Of a stretch of 64,000 nucleotides of DNA, positions 8,383-16,474 are shown piece by piece. The stretch is from Candidatus Gastranaerophilales bacterium (GTDB taxonomy: Bacteria > Cyanobacteriota > Vampirovibrionia > Gastranaerophilales > Gastranaerophilaceae). The stretch lies in NCBI GenBank assembly GCA_910587245.1, contig CAJULX010000007.1, forward strand, positions 1-64,000, written 5' to 3'. Position 1 is the stretch's first letter. Every line of letters starts with the position of its first letter. The position numbers were made by a program, and so were the translations under genes. Below the pieces are notes generated by a model. It searched no databases and was not told the origin of the DNA. It saw nothing but the letters and a program-made list of their open reading frames with translations.

Positions 8383-9369
8383 CTAATATGCAGGTGTAAT
8401 ATCGTTGAATATAATTCTTTTATCATAAAGGGAATTATCAGCTTTTATGGTTTTGTAAAGGTCTTTTATAAGAATTTTTGATTTTTTTGAAGGTTTAAAA
8501 TCGTAGCTTTCCATAACATCTAAAAGTATTTTATAATTCATAAAATAGCTTTTAATTTTTATATGCAAAGCCCAGCTTGAATTTCTTTTTGAAATTTCAT
8601 ATTTTGCAAATTTTAAAATATCGGCAAAGTAAATTTCATAAGACGGCGCAAGAACGGCTTCCAGTATAAAATCTTTATTGTTTTTTGTTGAAATTACAAA
8701 ATATCCGAAAATTTTCTTTGATTTTTCACATTCGAGCACATATTTGAAAGAAACATTGTTTTTTATGCCGACAAAAATATTATCTTTAAAATATTTTTCA
8801 TTTCCTTCAAAAGAGGGCAGCTGATGAGAATTTATAAGACCGTTATAAAGCTCTGCAATTTTTTTGTTTTCTATATTTTTTGAGAATCTTATAAATTCAA
8901 AAGACCTGTCTTTTCCATATGAAAAATCCGATTTTTTCAGTGTAAATAAATACTCATTGGCCATAATTCTAAATTTGCAGATATCATCAAAAAGCTTTAA
9001 TATTTTGGTATCCGTTTCATCTACAACTACATAAAAAGATTCCGCACCTTTTGCCAAAAATTTATTTACAACATAATTTATAAGCAGTTCGCCGTATTCA
9101 ACGGAATTTTCTTCAAGAAAAAGCTGAGAAATTTTTAATTTTTTTCTGTTGAAATCATCAACTTCAAGTGTGACAATTCCGAATATTTTTTCATTATCGA
9201 TAACAGCATAAGATTCCTTTAAAAATTTTAATTTCAAAGGTAAAAAATAATGAAAAATATCAACCCAAAAAGGTGCAAAGCTTGAAGTATTGTATTCAAA
9301 ACCGCAGTTTGCAGTTAACCTTTTTAAACTTTCAGCTGGTACAAAAGCCAGATTTTTAATAATAGCCAT
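8383..9369 (-). CDS. Possible tandem GNAT-fold acetyltransferase-like protein
   Basis: 328 residues. The N-terminal half has the beta-strand and amphipathic helix order of GNAT proteins (AVIDNEKIFGIVTLEV, then a helix and FYVVVDETDTKILKLF). The C-terminal half repeats the pattern more weakly (KYVLECEKSKKIFGYFVIST). The canonical acetyl-CoA loop Q/RxxGxG/A is not evident, so activity is doubtful. The start lies 50 bp downstream of the zinc-ribbon gene stop, and both are probably co-transcribed. The GNAT call is by fold pattern only. Confidence 0.55.
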   Translation of the reverse strand: MAIIKNLAFVPAESLKRLTANCGFEYNTSSFAPFWVDIFHYFLPLKLKFLKESYAVIDNEKIFGIVTLEVDDFNRKKLKISQLFLEENSVEYGELLINYVVNKFLAKGAESFYVVVDETDTKILKLFDDICKFRIMANEYLFTLKKSDFSYGKDRSFEFIRFSKNIENKKIAELYNGLINSHQLPSFEGNEKYFKDNIFVGIKNNVSFKYVLECEKSKKIFGYFVISTKNNKDFILEAVLAPSYEIYFADILKFAKYEISKRNSSWALHIKIKSYFMNYKILLDVMESYDFKPSKKSKILIKDLYKTIKADNSLYDKRIIFNDITPAY

Positions 9370-9419
9370 AAGATAATAATAACATATTAAACGGGCATTT
9401 TAAATATTGAATTGCTAAA

Positions 9420-10190
9420 TTATTCTTTGGTTTCTTCTTTTTCTTTTTTAGTACTGCTTTTTTTATAGCCTTCTTTTGGCGGCGGAGCATCTTCTCTGCC
9501 TTCATTCCAGCGTTCCAGACCAAGCTGTTTTCGAACAAGGCCGATTCCCACATGCACACGCCATTCATCCATTTTCAACTGCATTGCAAGGATTTTATGG
9601 CATCCTATAGGAGGAAGCGGCAATAACGGTTCATAAAGGTTTTTAATGGCCATCAGCTGATCCGGAGTAAGCGCCAGCTTTCTTTTCGGGAAGCTTACTT
9701 TCGGAAGCATCATTTTTTGTCTTATTAAATTTATTCCGAAAAATACTTTCTTTGCTTCTAATCCGATAGCTTCGCCGATTATTTCATGTGCATCGGGGTT
9801 TGGAAGAGGAAGCATTTTTTTGTATAATTCTTCAATTTGAGCCAGCTGTTCTTTATTAACAAGAAGCGGCTTAGATTTTTGCATGGGTCGCTTTGGACCG
9901 CCCGGTCGTGAATTTCCGCCCGGGCGCTGTCCGAATTTTTGAGGACCTCTTTTTTGGAAACCGCCCGGTTTTCTGTTATTATCGCGGTTATACGGTTTTT
10001 TATAATAGTTATTATTATCGGAACCTGCGGAATAACTTCTGTATTGCTGCGGCTGCTCTTCCTGGCGGGGAGCATTCGGGTCTGTTAAAATAGGTGTTTT
10101 ATCAGGATATAAACATGCAGGGCAGATAACCCTTTTTGGATTTTTGGTTTCAAATTCATTGCCACATTTGGTGCATTTATTGGTGTACAT
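9420..10190 (-). CDS. Zinc-ribbon, RGG-like, tandem-repeat protein (probable RNA/ribosome binder)
   Basis: 256 residues in three parts. Residues 1-26 form a zinc ribbon with CTKC and CPAC knuckles. Residues about 45-105 are disordered and rich in Gly, Arg, Pro, Asn and Tyr, like RGG-type RNA-binding tails. Residues about 110-225 hold two copies of a roughly 55-residue repeat, each with EQLAQIEELYKKMLPLP-like text followed by a helix ending GINLIRQK or GIGLVRKQ. A Lys/Glu tail closes the protein. AAGGA precedes the ATG. Nucleic-acid binding is inferred from composition and the zinc ribbon; I do not recognise the repeat family. Confidence 0.7.
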   Translation of the reverse strand: MYTNKCTKCGNEFETKNPKRVICPACLYPDKTPILTDPNAPRQEEQPQQYRSYSAGSDNNNYYKKPYNRDNNRKPGGFQKRGPQKFGQRPGGNSRPGGPKRPMQKSKPLLVNKEQLAQIEELYKKMLPLPNPDAHEIIGEAIGLEAKKVFFGINLIRQKMMLPKVSFPKRKLALTPDQLMAIKNLYEPLLPLPPIGCHKILAMQLKMDEWRVHVGIGLVRKQLGLERWNEGREDAPPPKEGYKKSSTKKEKEETKE

Positions 10191-10301
10191 AAAAAATTAT
10201 CCTTCTTGGCTTTAGCTTCATTCCATCAAATTAAAATCAGCAAAAATGCAAATTTCTCCCTAAAGATTTATAAAACAAAATTGAGGGTTGTTACCTTTCC
10301 T

Positions 10302-10330
10302 ATTCTATATCTAAAATTCAATAAATACAA
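10302..10330 (-). promoter_or_regulatory. Promoter of the zinc-ribbon gene
   Basis: TTGTAT and TAGAAT separated by 17 bp on the minus strand, giving a leader of roughly 105 nt before the start at 10190. The rest of 10191-10420 shows no gene. Confidence 0.5.
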
Positions 10331-10381
10331 GCTTTTTTTAGTAATTAATACTAAAGGATTAGGGTTTTTATGCACAATATT

Positions 10382-10409
10382 AAAAAAGCCCGTTTTTTCG
10401 GGCTTTTTT
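10382..10409 (-). terminator. Terminator of the 69-aa gene
   Basis: AAAAAAGCCCG / CGGGCTTTTTT, 11-bp arms with a 6-nt T loop, 11 bp after the minus-strand stop at 10421. Confidence 0.88.
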
Positions 10410-10420
10410 CTAAAATTTAA

Positions 10421-10630
10421 TTATGCTATAAAATTGTTTCCGTATTTGAGGGAGCCTACAAAATAGCATTCTTTCAACATTTTGTTTAAACTCCTGTAAA
10501 TTTTCTTTTTAGGGGGTTCGGATGCTGCCTTAATTGCATTTGTTGTGTTTTTGTACTCTTTTGCAATGGTTTCCGTGATAAAAAAGTTGTTCATTTTGTT
10601 AACGATTAAATCTGAATTTGATGCTATCAT
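10421..10630 (-). CDS. Small protein of unknown function (69 aa)
   Basis: A 69-residue basic protein without signal peptide or membrane segment. It looks real: AAGGAC lies about 14 bp before the ATG, and a strong terminator starts 11 bp after the stop, making a compact monocistronic unit. The sequence has a helical N-terminal part and a Pro-Pro-Lys-Lys-Lys linker. No family recognised; a small DNA- or RNA-binding protein would fit the charge but is a guess. Confidence 0.5.
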   Translation of the reverse strand: MIASNSDLIVNKMNNFFITETIAKEYKNTTNAIKAASEPPKKKIYRSLNKMLKECYFVGSLKYGNNFIA

Positions 10631-10773
10631 TGTTTTTTGTTAGTCCTTTTTTACTGCTCTTTCAATATCTCTTATGTATATATAAACAATTTCTCTTATG
10701 AAATATTGACAAATTATATGGAAAATATATATTTTTTGTTACATTTATTTACAAATTTTATATGCAATATTTT

Positions 10774-12057
10774 TTATTCAATTTCATAGTCTGCTAAATT
10801 TAAATTTTGAACAGTATTTTGCAAATTTTCGCTGCTTTCTTTGTATATTTTTATATAATTTCTTGTAATTCCAAGGTATTTGCCGTTTTTAGCAGATTTT
10901 TTCTGAAACAAAACTTCTTGTATTGTGTTTTTGTTCTTTTTCAGGAATTCACTATGCAGATTTTCCGAAAGTTTTATTAATTTTTTTGTTCTTTCTTTTT
11001 TGATATGTTCATATACCTGATTTGGCATATTGTATGCAGGAGTGCCTTTTCGCCTTGAGTAAGGAAAACTGTGGATAAAGCTTAACCCTGAATTTTTAAG
11101 TTTGTTATACGTAATTTCAAAATCTTCTTCATCTTCCCCCGGAAATCCTGTTATAATGTCACATCCAAGGAAGGGCAGATTAAAATTTTTATTCAATTCA
11201 TATATAACATCTTTGGCATATTTACTGCTATAAAAGCGATTCATTGCCTTCAGCGTTTTATCGCACAAACTCTGTAAAGAAAGATGAAAATGCGGGCAGA
11301 ATTTTTCCGATTTTTTTAGAAAATCAATAGTATTTTCATCAATTTCCGTTACATACAATGAACCGAGTCTGTATCTTAAAATTTTGGAATCTTCAATTTG
11401 TTTAAGCAAATCAAGAAGATTTTTGTTAAATTCTCTGCCCCATTCTCCTATATGTATACCGACAATTACAACCTCTTTATAGTTATTATCCGCAAGGTAA
11501 TTTATTTGATTTAAAATGTTTTCGGCACTTTCCGAACGGGAATTCCCCCTTGCATAAGGGATTATACAGTATGAACATCTGTTCGAACATCCTTCCTGAA
11601 TTTTTATACTTGGTCTTGTTGTGTTTAAAAATTCAAGTTTTTTATGATGAAATTCCTTTATGTTGAAAATATCTTCAACATACTTCTGCGACTCATTTAT
11701 GCTATTTTTGGCATATTCTATATATTTTACAATCTCAAGTTTTTCATCATTTCCTAAAATTATATCAGCGTCTAAATCCTCCCTGTCACGGGCTGTTTGG
11801 GCAAAACATCCCGTCAGAATTACTTTAGCTTCAGGATTTTTAAGCCTGAATTGCTTGATTATGTAAAGCGCCTGATTATCCGCATGGGATGTGACAGAAC
11901 AGGTATTCAAGATAAAAAAAGCACACTCGTTTTGGTTTTTAACGGGTTGATATCCTGCTTTTATAAGTTCCTGTTCAATAAGCTGCCCTTCAATATGATT
12001 GGTTTTACACCCCAAAGATTTTACAAAAAAGCTATTCAAAATACGCTGCACTTTCAA
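10774..12057 (-). CDS. mtaB: tRNA t6A37 methylthiotransferase MtaB
   Basis: Radical-SAM enzyme that adds a methylthio group to t6A37 of tRNA-Lys. 427 residues. N-terminal UPF0004 domain with Cys17, Cys53 (NTCSVTSHAD) and Cys84 (TGCFAQ) for the auxiliary cluster; radical-SAM CSNRCSYC with Cys157, Cys161 and Cys164; then the IIPYARG motif; C-terminal part TRAM-like. The NTCSVTSHAD text separates MtaB from MiaB and RimO. The start is TTG; GTG at 12051 is another option. Its 5' end overlaps the RlmD-type gene by 26 bp, so the two are co-transcribed. Confidence 0.9.
   Translation of the reverse strand: MKVQRILNSFFVKSLGCKTNHIEGQLIEQELIKAGYQPVKNQNECAFFILNTCSVTSHADNQALYIIKQFRLKNPEAKVILTGCFAQTARDREDLDADIILGNDEKLEIVKYIEYAKNSINESQKYVEDIFNIKEFHHKKLEFLNTTRPSIKIQEGCSNRCSYCIIPYARGNSRSESAENILNQINYLADNNYKEVVIVGIHIGEWGREFNKNLLDLLKQIEDSKILRYRLGSLYVTEIDENTIDFLKKSEKFCPHFHLSLQSLCDKTLKAMNRFYSSKYAKDVIYELNKNFNLPFLGCDIITGFPGEDEEDFEITYNKLKNSGLSFIHSFPYSRRKGTPAYNMPNQVYEHIKKERTKKLIKLSENLHSEFLKKNKNTIQEVLFQKKSAKNGKYLGITRNYIKIYKESSENLQNTVQNLNLADYEIE
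11699..11714. repeat. One-mismatch copy of the ATGCC-N6-GGCAT palindrome (inside mtaB)
   Basis: ATGCT-ATTTTT-GGCAT; the mismatch would still be a G-U pair in RNA. Confidence 0.4.
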
Positions 12058-13438
12058 TATGGTGTGTAAACGGGAACATATCGGCGCCCTGCAAACTTTT
12101 TAAATTAAAACCGTTTTCGCGCAAAATCTTAGCATCGCGTGCAAGAGTTGCGGGGTTACAGGATACGTATACTATTGTTTTTGCAAGCTTTGATATAATT
12201 TCAAGCGCTTCTTTATCGGAACCTTTTCTCGGCGGGTCTAAAACGGCGCAGTCAAATAATTTTTTATTTTTCGGAGCGGATTTTAGAAAATCTTTAAATA
12301 TTTTCTTAGCATCTCCCAAAAATACTTCATAATTTTTACAATTATTGAGTTTGAAATTAGCTTTAGCATCATTTACTGCGCTTTCGCACTCTTCAACAAG
12401 GGTTATTTTTCTTGCTTTATCTGATAAGAATATACCTATTGTGCCTACTCCGCCGTAAGCGTCCAGAATATTTGAATTTTCAGGTATTAAAGATTTTACT
12501 TCATCAAAAATTTTGGAAGCAACTTCGGGGTTTGTCTGAAAGAAACTGTCTTTGCTGATTTTATAAGTATATTCCAATGTATCCTTGGATATTTCGTTTT
12601 CCTCTAATATGTCATTTTTAGAATATATTTTTTCATATATAAAATCATTACCCGTGATGAGCTTGGTTATATCTCCGGTTATTTTGTTTGTTTTTTTAGG
12701 ATTAAAATTAACAAGAACCCCTGAGATGTCGGGAAATTTTTTCGTGATAGCGGCAGCAAAGCTCTTTACATCTTCTTCAATTTTGTTAAACCATTCAAAA
12801 TCTTTATTAATCACAAGTGTTAAAATCATTTTTTTAGAAAATTTTGAATACCTTATAAGAACATGTTTTAAAAGTCCTTTGTCTTTTTTTTCGACATATC
12901 CGCCGAATTTCCAATTTTCTCTTACATAATTTATGATTTCATCAATAATTTTTGGCTGTATCGGGCAATATTTTATATTTACAACCTCGTGGGTGTTTTC
13001 CTTAAAATACCCGAGCAGAAGCCTTTTTGAAACTTTTGTTTCACTTACCGCGTTTTGCACTTTACATCTGTATTCTTTTAAATTGTCAGCCTTTATAAAC
13101 GGCTTAAATTCAATATTTTCAAAGTCTCTGAAGGTTTCTTTCAGGATATTTTCTTTCTGTTTGATTAAAAAATTATATTCCACATTTTGCATATTGCAGC
13201 CGCCGCAAGCGTTATAGAGCGGGCAAAAGGGTTTCACTCTATATTGTGACGGATTAACAATTTCAACCAGTCCTGCACGGATAAAATTTTTATTTATTTT
13301 CAAAATTCTTGCGCGAACAATGTCCTCAGGCACAACATTATTAATAAATACAGCCTTTCCTTCATAATGCGAAAGGCAGGAGCCCGTGTTTACAATTTTT
13401 TCTATGGTCAGTTCTATAATTTCATCTTGTTTTAACAT
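12032..13438 (-). CDS. 23S rRNA (uracil-C5) methyltransferase, RlmD/RlmCD family
   Basis: TrmA/RumA-family SAM-dependent m5U methyltransferase acting on 23S rRNA. 468 residues: N-terminal TRAM domain (about 1-65), CPLYNACGGC giving the [4Fe-4S] ligands, Rossmann SAM domain with LDAYGGVGTIGIFL, DPPRKG, catalytic Cys427 in YVSCNP, and the C-terminal FPFTHHIE motif with general-base Glu. In this family one paralogue may modify U747, U1939 or both, so the exact site is not fixed. It lies 11 bp after the winged-helix gene and overlaps mtaB. Confidence 0.92.
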   Translation of the reverse strand: MLKQDEIIELTIEKIVNTGSCLSHYEGKAVFINNVVPEDIVRARILKINKNFIRAGLVEIVNPSQYRVKPFCPLYNACGGCNMQNVEYNFLIKQKENILKETFRDFENIEFKPFIKADNLKEYRCKVQNAVSETKVSKRLLLGYFKENTHEVVNIKYCPIQPKIIDEIINYVRENWKFGGYVEKKDKGLLKHVLIRYSKFSKKMILTLVINKDFEWFNKIEEDVKSFAAAITKKFPDISGVLVNFNPKKTNKITGDITKLITGNDFIYEKIYSKNDILEENEISKDTLEYTYKISKDSFFQTNPEVASKIFDEVKSLIPENSNILDAYGGVGTIGIFLSDKARKITLVEECESAVNDAKANFKLNNCKNYEVFLGDAKKIFKDFLKSAPKNKKLFDCAVLDPPRKGSDKEALEIISKLAKTIVYVSCNPATLARDAKILRENGFNLKSLQGADMFPFTHHIESAAYFE

Positions 13439-13449
13439 TTTAATATTTC

Positions 13450-13779
13450 TTAATATTTAAAATACCTGTCGAAATCTACATCATCAAAAGAACATAATAA
13501 TTGATAGACAGGATCATTTTCATCCATTCTTTGAAAATTATACTCATCAAATTTCCAAAATTTCGGGTTTATGCCGATTGCGCGGACAATTTGATGGTCG
13601 TATAAAATTTTCAATTTTTTCTTAACGGTGTTTAACTCTATTTTTAATTGTTTTGATAATTCTACAGCAGAAATCCCGTCGTCATTGGAGCATTTTTCAG
13701 GTGTTAAAAACATAAGCTCCAAACCGACTTTTTTTAAATCTTTGTCTTCATTTTCAATGTCGTAGAATTCTTCTTGCAT
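13450..13779 (-). CDS. Small winged-helix DNA-binding-like protein
   Basis: 109 residues. ISAVELSKQLKIELNTVKKK followed by LKILYDHQIVRAIG and a WKF wing makes a plausible winged helix at about residues 36-90; the C-terminus is acidic and aromatic. It is the first gene of the minus-strand unit leading into the rRNA methyltransferase and mtaB. Regulator of that unit is a possibility, not shown. No specific family recognised. Confidence 0.6.
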   Translation of the reverse strand: MQEEFYDIENEDKDLKKVGLELMFLTPEKCSNDDGISAVELSKQLKIELNTVKKKLKILYDHQIVRAIGINPKFWKFDEYNFQRMDENDPVYQLLCSFDDVDFDRYFKY

Positions 13780-13859
13780 ATCTTTAATTATAATACCCTA
13801 AAAACCATATTTTAATCATATATTCCTATGAATTCACCGTTTTTCCTTTGCAAAATTTG

Positions 13860-13868
13860 TGGTAGAAT
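13860..13868 (+). promoter_or_regulatory. Extended -10 six bp before the start of the 96-aa gene
   Basis: TGGTAGAAT (TGn plus TAGAAT) ends 6 bp before the ATG at 13875, so the expected start of transcription is the A of the start codon: a leaderless transcript. Confidence 0.5.
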
Positions 13869-13874
13869 CTTATT

Positions 13875-14165
13875 ATGAAAAGATTTACGGTATATTTTTT
13901 ATTAATTTTCTTTATGTTTGCTGCGGCTGGTGCTTCGTATGCGGCTACATTCGGCACATACCGTCAGGAATATGAATACGGCCTTTTTGACGGATTAAAA
14001 ATCAATGTTTTTAATAAAAAGAAAGATGAAAAAATGATTGAATTTAAAGAAGACGTTGATAAAAAAATTGATAAAACTAAAAAATCTAAAGAAGAGCAGG
14101 ATAAAAAAGATGATGACGAGTATCAAATGTATAAATTTATGCTTGATAACACAATTGCTATTTAG
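13875..14165 (+). CDS. Small secreted lysine-rich protein
   Basis: 96 residues with a typical Sec signal peptide (MKRF, hydrophobic core, Ala-Ser-Tyr-Ala cleavage near residue 23). The mature part is Lys/Asp/Glu-rich and probably helical (DKKIDKTKKSKEEQDKKDDD). No ribosome-binding site is visible; the -10 box abuts the gene. It ends before a shared terminator and next to the TpsB gene. A periplasmic or surface-associated role is inferred from the signal only. Confidence 0.7.
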   Translation: MKRFTVYFLLIFFMFAAAGASYAATFGTYRQEYEYGLFDGLKINVFNKKKDEKMIEFKEDVDKKIDKTKKSKEEQDKKDDDEYQMYKFMLDNTIAI

Positions 14166-14180
14166 CTTGTAATTTCTGCT

Positions 14181-14200
14181 TTATGCCAAATGAGGCATAA
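14181..14200. repeat. ATGCC-N6-GGCAT palindrome, copy 3 (intergenic)
   Basis: TTATGCC-AAATGA-GGCATAA, 7-bp arms, between the convergent 13875 and TpsB genes. Confidence 0.7.
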
Positions 14201-14216
14201 AATTTTAAATATTTAA

Positions 14217-14239
14217 AAAGCCCCTTATAAAGGGGCTTT
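14217..14239. terminator. Bidirectional terminator between the 96-aa gene and tpsB
   Basis: AAAGCCCCTT-ATA-AAGGGGCTTT, 10-bp stem with A/T-rich flanks on both sides. Confidence 0.85.
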
Positions 14240-14260
14240 AAAGTTATTTTTAACAATTTA

Positions 14261-16051
14261 TTACAGAATGTTTGATGATAATATGAAGTGAACCCTGCAT
14301 CCTGAAGCATTTTCAGGCTTGTCTCCAATAGGAACACCTATATAAACGTTTCCGGATAAGTATTTTGTTAATTTTAAAATTACACCGCCGCCAACGCTCA
14401 TTACCATATCAGAACCGTCGCCGGATTTAACGTTTCCGTACCAGCCAAGGTCATAGAAACCTGCTAAACGGATACTGTCGTCAACGAAGTGTAATTTTTC
14501 AGGTAACATCATACGCAAGAACGGAACAGGGAATCTTACTTCGGCAGATGCTGTCATACCGTAGTCTGAAATAAATGCGCTTTCTTCATACCCTCTAACA
14601 CTTGTCATACCGCCGATTGACATCTTTTCTGAAGGTAACAACGCTCTGTTTGCCCATTGACCGCCAACTTGTAAAATACCTGTTGATCTTAAAGGCAATG
14701 CTTGCAATCTTGCGGCGTTTGCAAAAACTTTTACCGCATTGTTGTTCGGAACGGATTTATCGTGTTTGCTTGCGCCGTAGAAATCATCCGTACCGCCCAT
14801 TCCGGGGATACCAACGCCTGTACCCAGGCTTACAAATGTTTTACCGTAAAAGTCATCCTTAATGCTTGTTAAGTTAACCTTTGCGGTTCTTGATCTGTAT
14901 TTATAATCAAGTAAATCTCTGAATTCATGGGGCAAAGCCGTAAATTCGGTTTTTGTGTTTCTGATATCTAAACCGATATCGCCGTATAATTTGTAGTTAT
15001 CCGTTTTAACCAATCTTCTTGAAACTGATCCGAAGAAGTTATGAGATTTTGATTCAATTCCCATCCAGTCTAATTGACCGTCAACCGAAGCGCCTGAATA
15101 AGAATATCCCAGATTTAATTTAGCCTCTTTTGTTTTTGCGATAGGAACACTGTAGAAAACACCCTGACCGATAGAATGTCTTGCAAGGGTTGTTGTTGAA
15201 TATAATTGATCGCCGTGACCTGTCAGGTTATACATACCTGCAAAGAAAATTGCCCTGTTTAAACCTGTGGTTGTTGTACCCATATCGTCCCATCTGAAAT
15301 CGAAGTCAATCGGGAATCTGTCTGCGATGTTTAATTCTAAATCGGTAAATTCGGCGCTTTCTTCGTTATCCGTTAATGCAACCTGACCTTTCATATATCC
15401 TGTTGCGTTAATTTCTCTTAAGGATTCCTGAATGTCGCGGACATTTAAAAGTTTGCCTTCTTCAATATATTTATCGGTTAAATAAGCATTTTTTAAATAT
15501 TTATCTTTTTCCCACTTATTTCCTGAAACTTTTATGTTGCCGTATTTACCTTCCATAATCATAATGTGAACGTTACCGTCCTGCACTTTTTGAGGCGGAA
15601 GATAAGCTATTGTTGAAATATAGCCTCTTTGCTGATAAAAATCGGTAACCATGTTTGCCATACCGATAACATCGGCTACTGTTACCTGTTCCCCGATTTT
15701 TTCACAGATAAGGTTCATTAATTCTTCTTCCGTAAAAGCGGTATATCCTTCAAATTTAATTGAATTTAATTTGAAAGTTACTTCTTTATTGGGCAGCTTG
15801 TCTACTTCCTGCTGCATATCCTTTTTCATTTCGATTTGCTCGTTGCCTCTGTGTTCGTCATTTCTTTCTTCACGAGCTTTCATTTCATATTCTTTAAACT
15901 GGCGAATGTTTGATTGGTCAATAATACCTGAATCGAAGTTTCCCATAGGAGACATAAGATTCGTTGAGGCATCTGCAAAACAAGCATTTGTTGCCACAAA
16001 CATACATAGCGCCATTAAGGGAATGTACGTTTTTAAAAACTTATTTCTCAC
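14261..16051 (-). CDS. Two-partner secretion outer-membrane transporter (TpsB, ShlB/FhaC family)
   Basis: 596 residues. Signal peptide (cleavage near FADA, residue 28), then a charged periplasmic region, POTRA-like domains (NSIKFEGYTAFTEEELM with SGNKWEKDKYL after it) and a C-terminal beta-barrel carrying the VRGY tip motif (GGMTSVRGYEES) and repeated aromatic strands. It ends NIL after many beta strands rather than with the common terminal Phe. GTG start with AAGGAC upstream. The divergent neighbour is its TpsA substrate, so both are likely expressed from the shared 423-bp region. Confidence 0.92.
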   Translation of the reverse strand: MRNKFLKTYIPLMALCMFVATNACFADASTNLMSPMGNFDSGIIDQSNIRQFKEYEMKAREERNDEHRGNEQIEMKKDMQQEVDKLPNKEVTFKLNSIKFEGYTAFTEEELMNLICEKIGEQVTVADVIGMANMVTDFYQQRGYISTIAYLPPQKVQDGNVHIMIMEGKYGNIKVSGNKWEKDKYLKNAYLTDKYIEEGKLLNVRDIQESLREINATGYMKGQVALTDNEESAEFTDLELNIADRFPIDFDFRWDDMGTTTTGLNRAIFFAGMYNLTGHGDQLYSTTTLARHSIGQGVFYSVPIAKTKEAKLNLGYSYSGASVDGQLDWMGIESKSHNFFGSVSRRLVKTDNYKLYGDIGLDIRNTKTEFTALPHEFRDLLDYKYRSRTAKVNLTSIKDDFYGKTFVSLGTGVGIPGMGGTDDFYGASKHDKSVPNNNAVKVFANAARLQALPLRSTGILQVGGQWANRALLPSEKMSIGGMTSVRGYEESAFISDYGMTASAEVRFPVPFLRMMLPEKLHFVDDSIRLAGFYDLGWYGNVKSGDGSDMVMSVGGGVILKLTKYLSGNVYIGVPIGDKPENASGCRVHFILSSNIL

Positions 16052-16474
16052 TTTTTACTTGTCCTTTTCATGAATTACACTATCGGAGTACTACTTCTTA
16101 TAATAAAGTAATACTTAAAAGACGGCAATAAACTATATTAATGATTTTTTTATCTTTTTTTAACAAATTTTATTTGTGTTAATAGAATATTGAAAACATT
16201 TTTAAAAATCAACATGCTAAAAAATGAAAAATTGTTAATTTATGTAAATTTTTTTCTCGCAATTAATGCTTTAATTTCATTTATGTTTCTATTATTATCA
16301 AAATGTTAAGTATTGCAAAGATTAATCAGTTGTTAGCAATTTTCCATATTGAGAGGTTTTTATTATAATATATAAAGGCAAAACTATAACCTGTTTAATG
16401 AGCAAATTAACAACTTTATCTTGAAAGAAAATATTAAGAGTTAAGTATATATCTATTATAAGGAAAGGCAAAAT
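16052..16474. other. Divergent tpsB/tpsA control region
   Basis: 423 bp without a gene. Near tpsB the minus strand shows a TTATTATAAG-type -10 area flanked by an imperfect inverted repeat. Near tpsA there is TTGAAA about 19 bp upstream of TATATA, and AAGGAAAGG before the ATG. No terminator or RNA gene seen. Confidence 0.5.
16087..16116. promoter_or_regulatory. Imperfect inverted repeat over the tpsB -10 region
   Basis: AGTACTACTT and AAGTAATACT arms (one mismatch) around a TTATAATA core, 36-65 bp upstream of tpsB. Placement fits an operator; no regulator is identified. Confidence 0.35.

Noticed and set aside
10206..10466. 86-codon plus-strand open frame upstream of the 69-aa gene
   Set aside because: It covers the promoter and leader of the minus-strand zinc-ribbon gene and the terminator hairpin, lacks an RBS and has low-complexity AT-driven composition.
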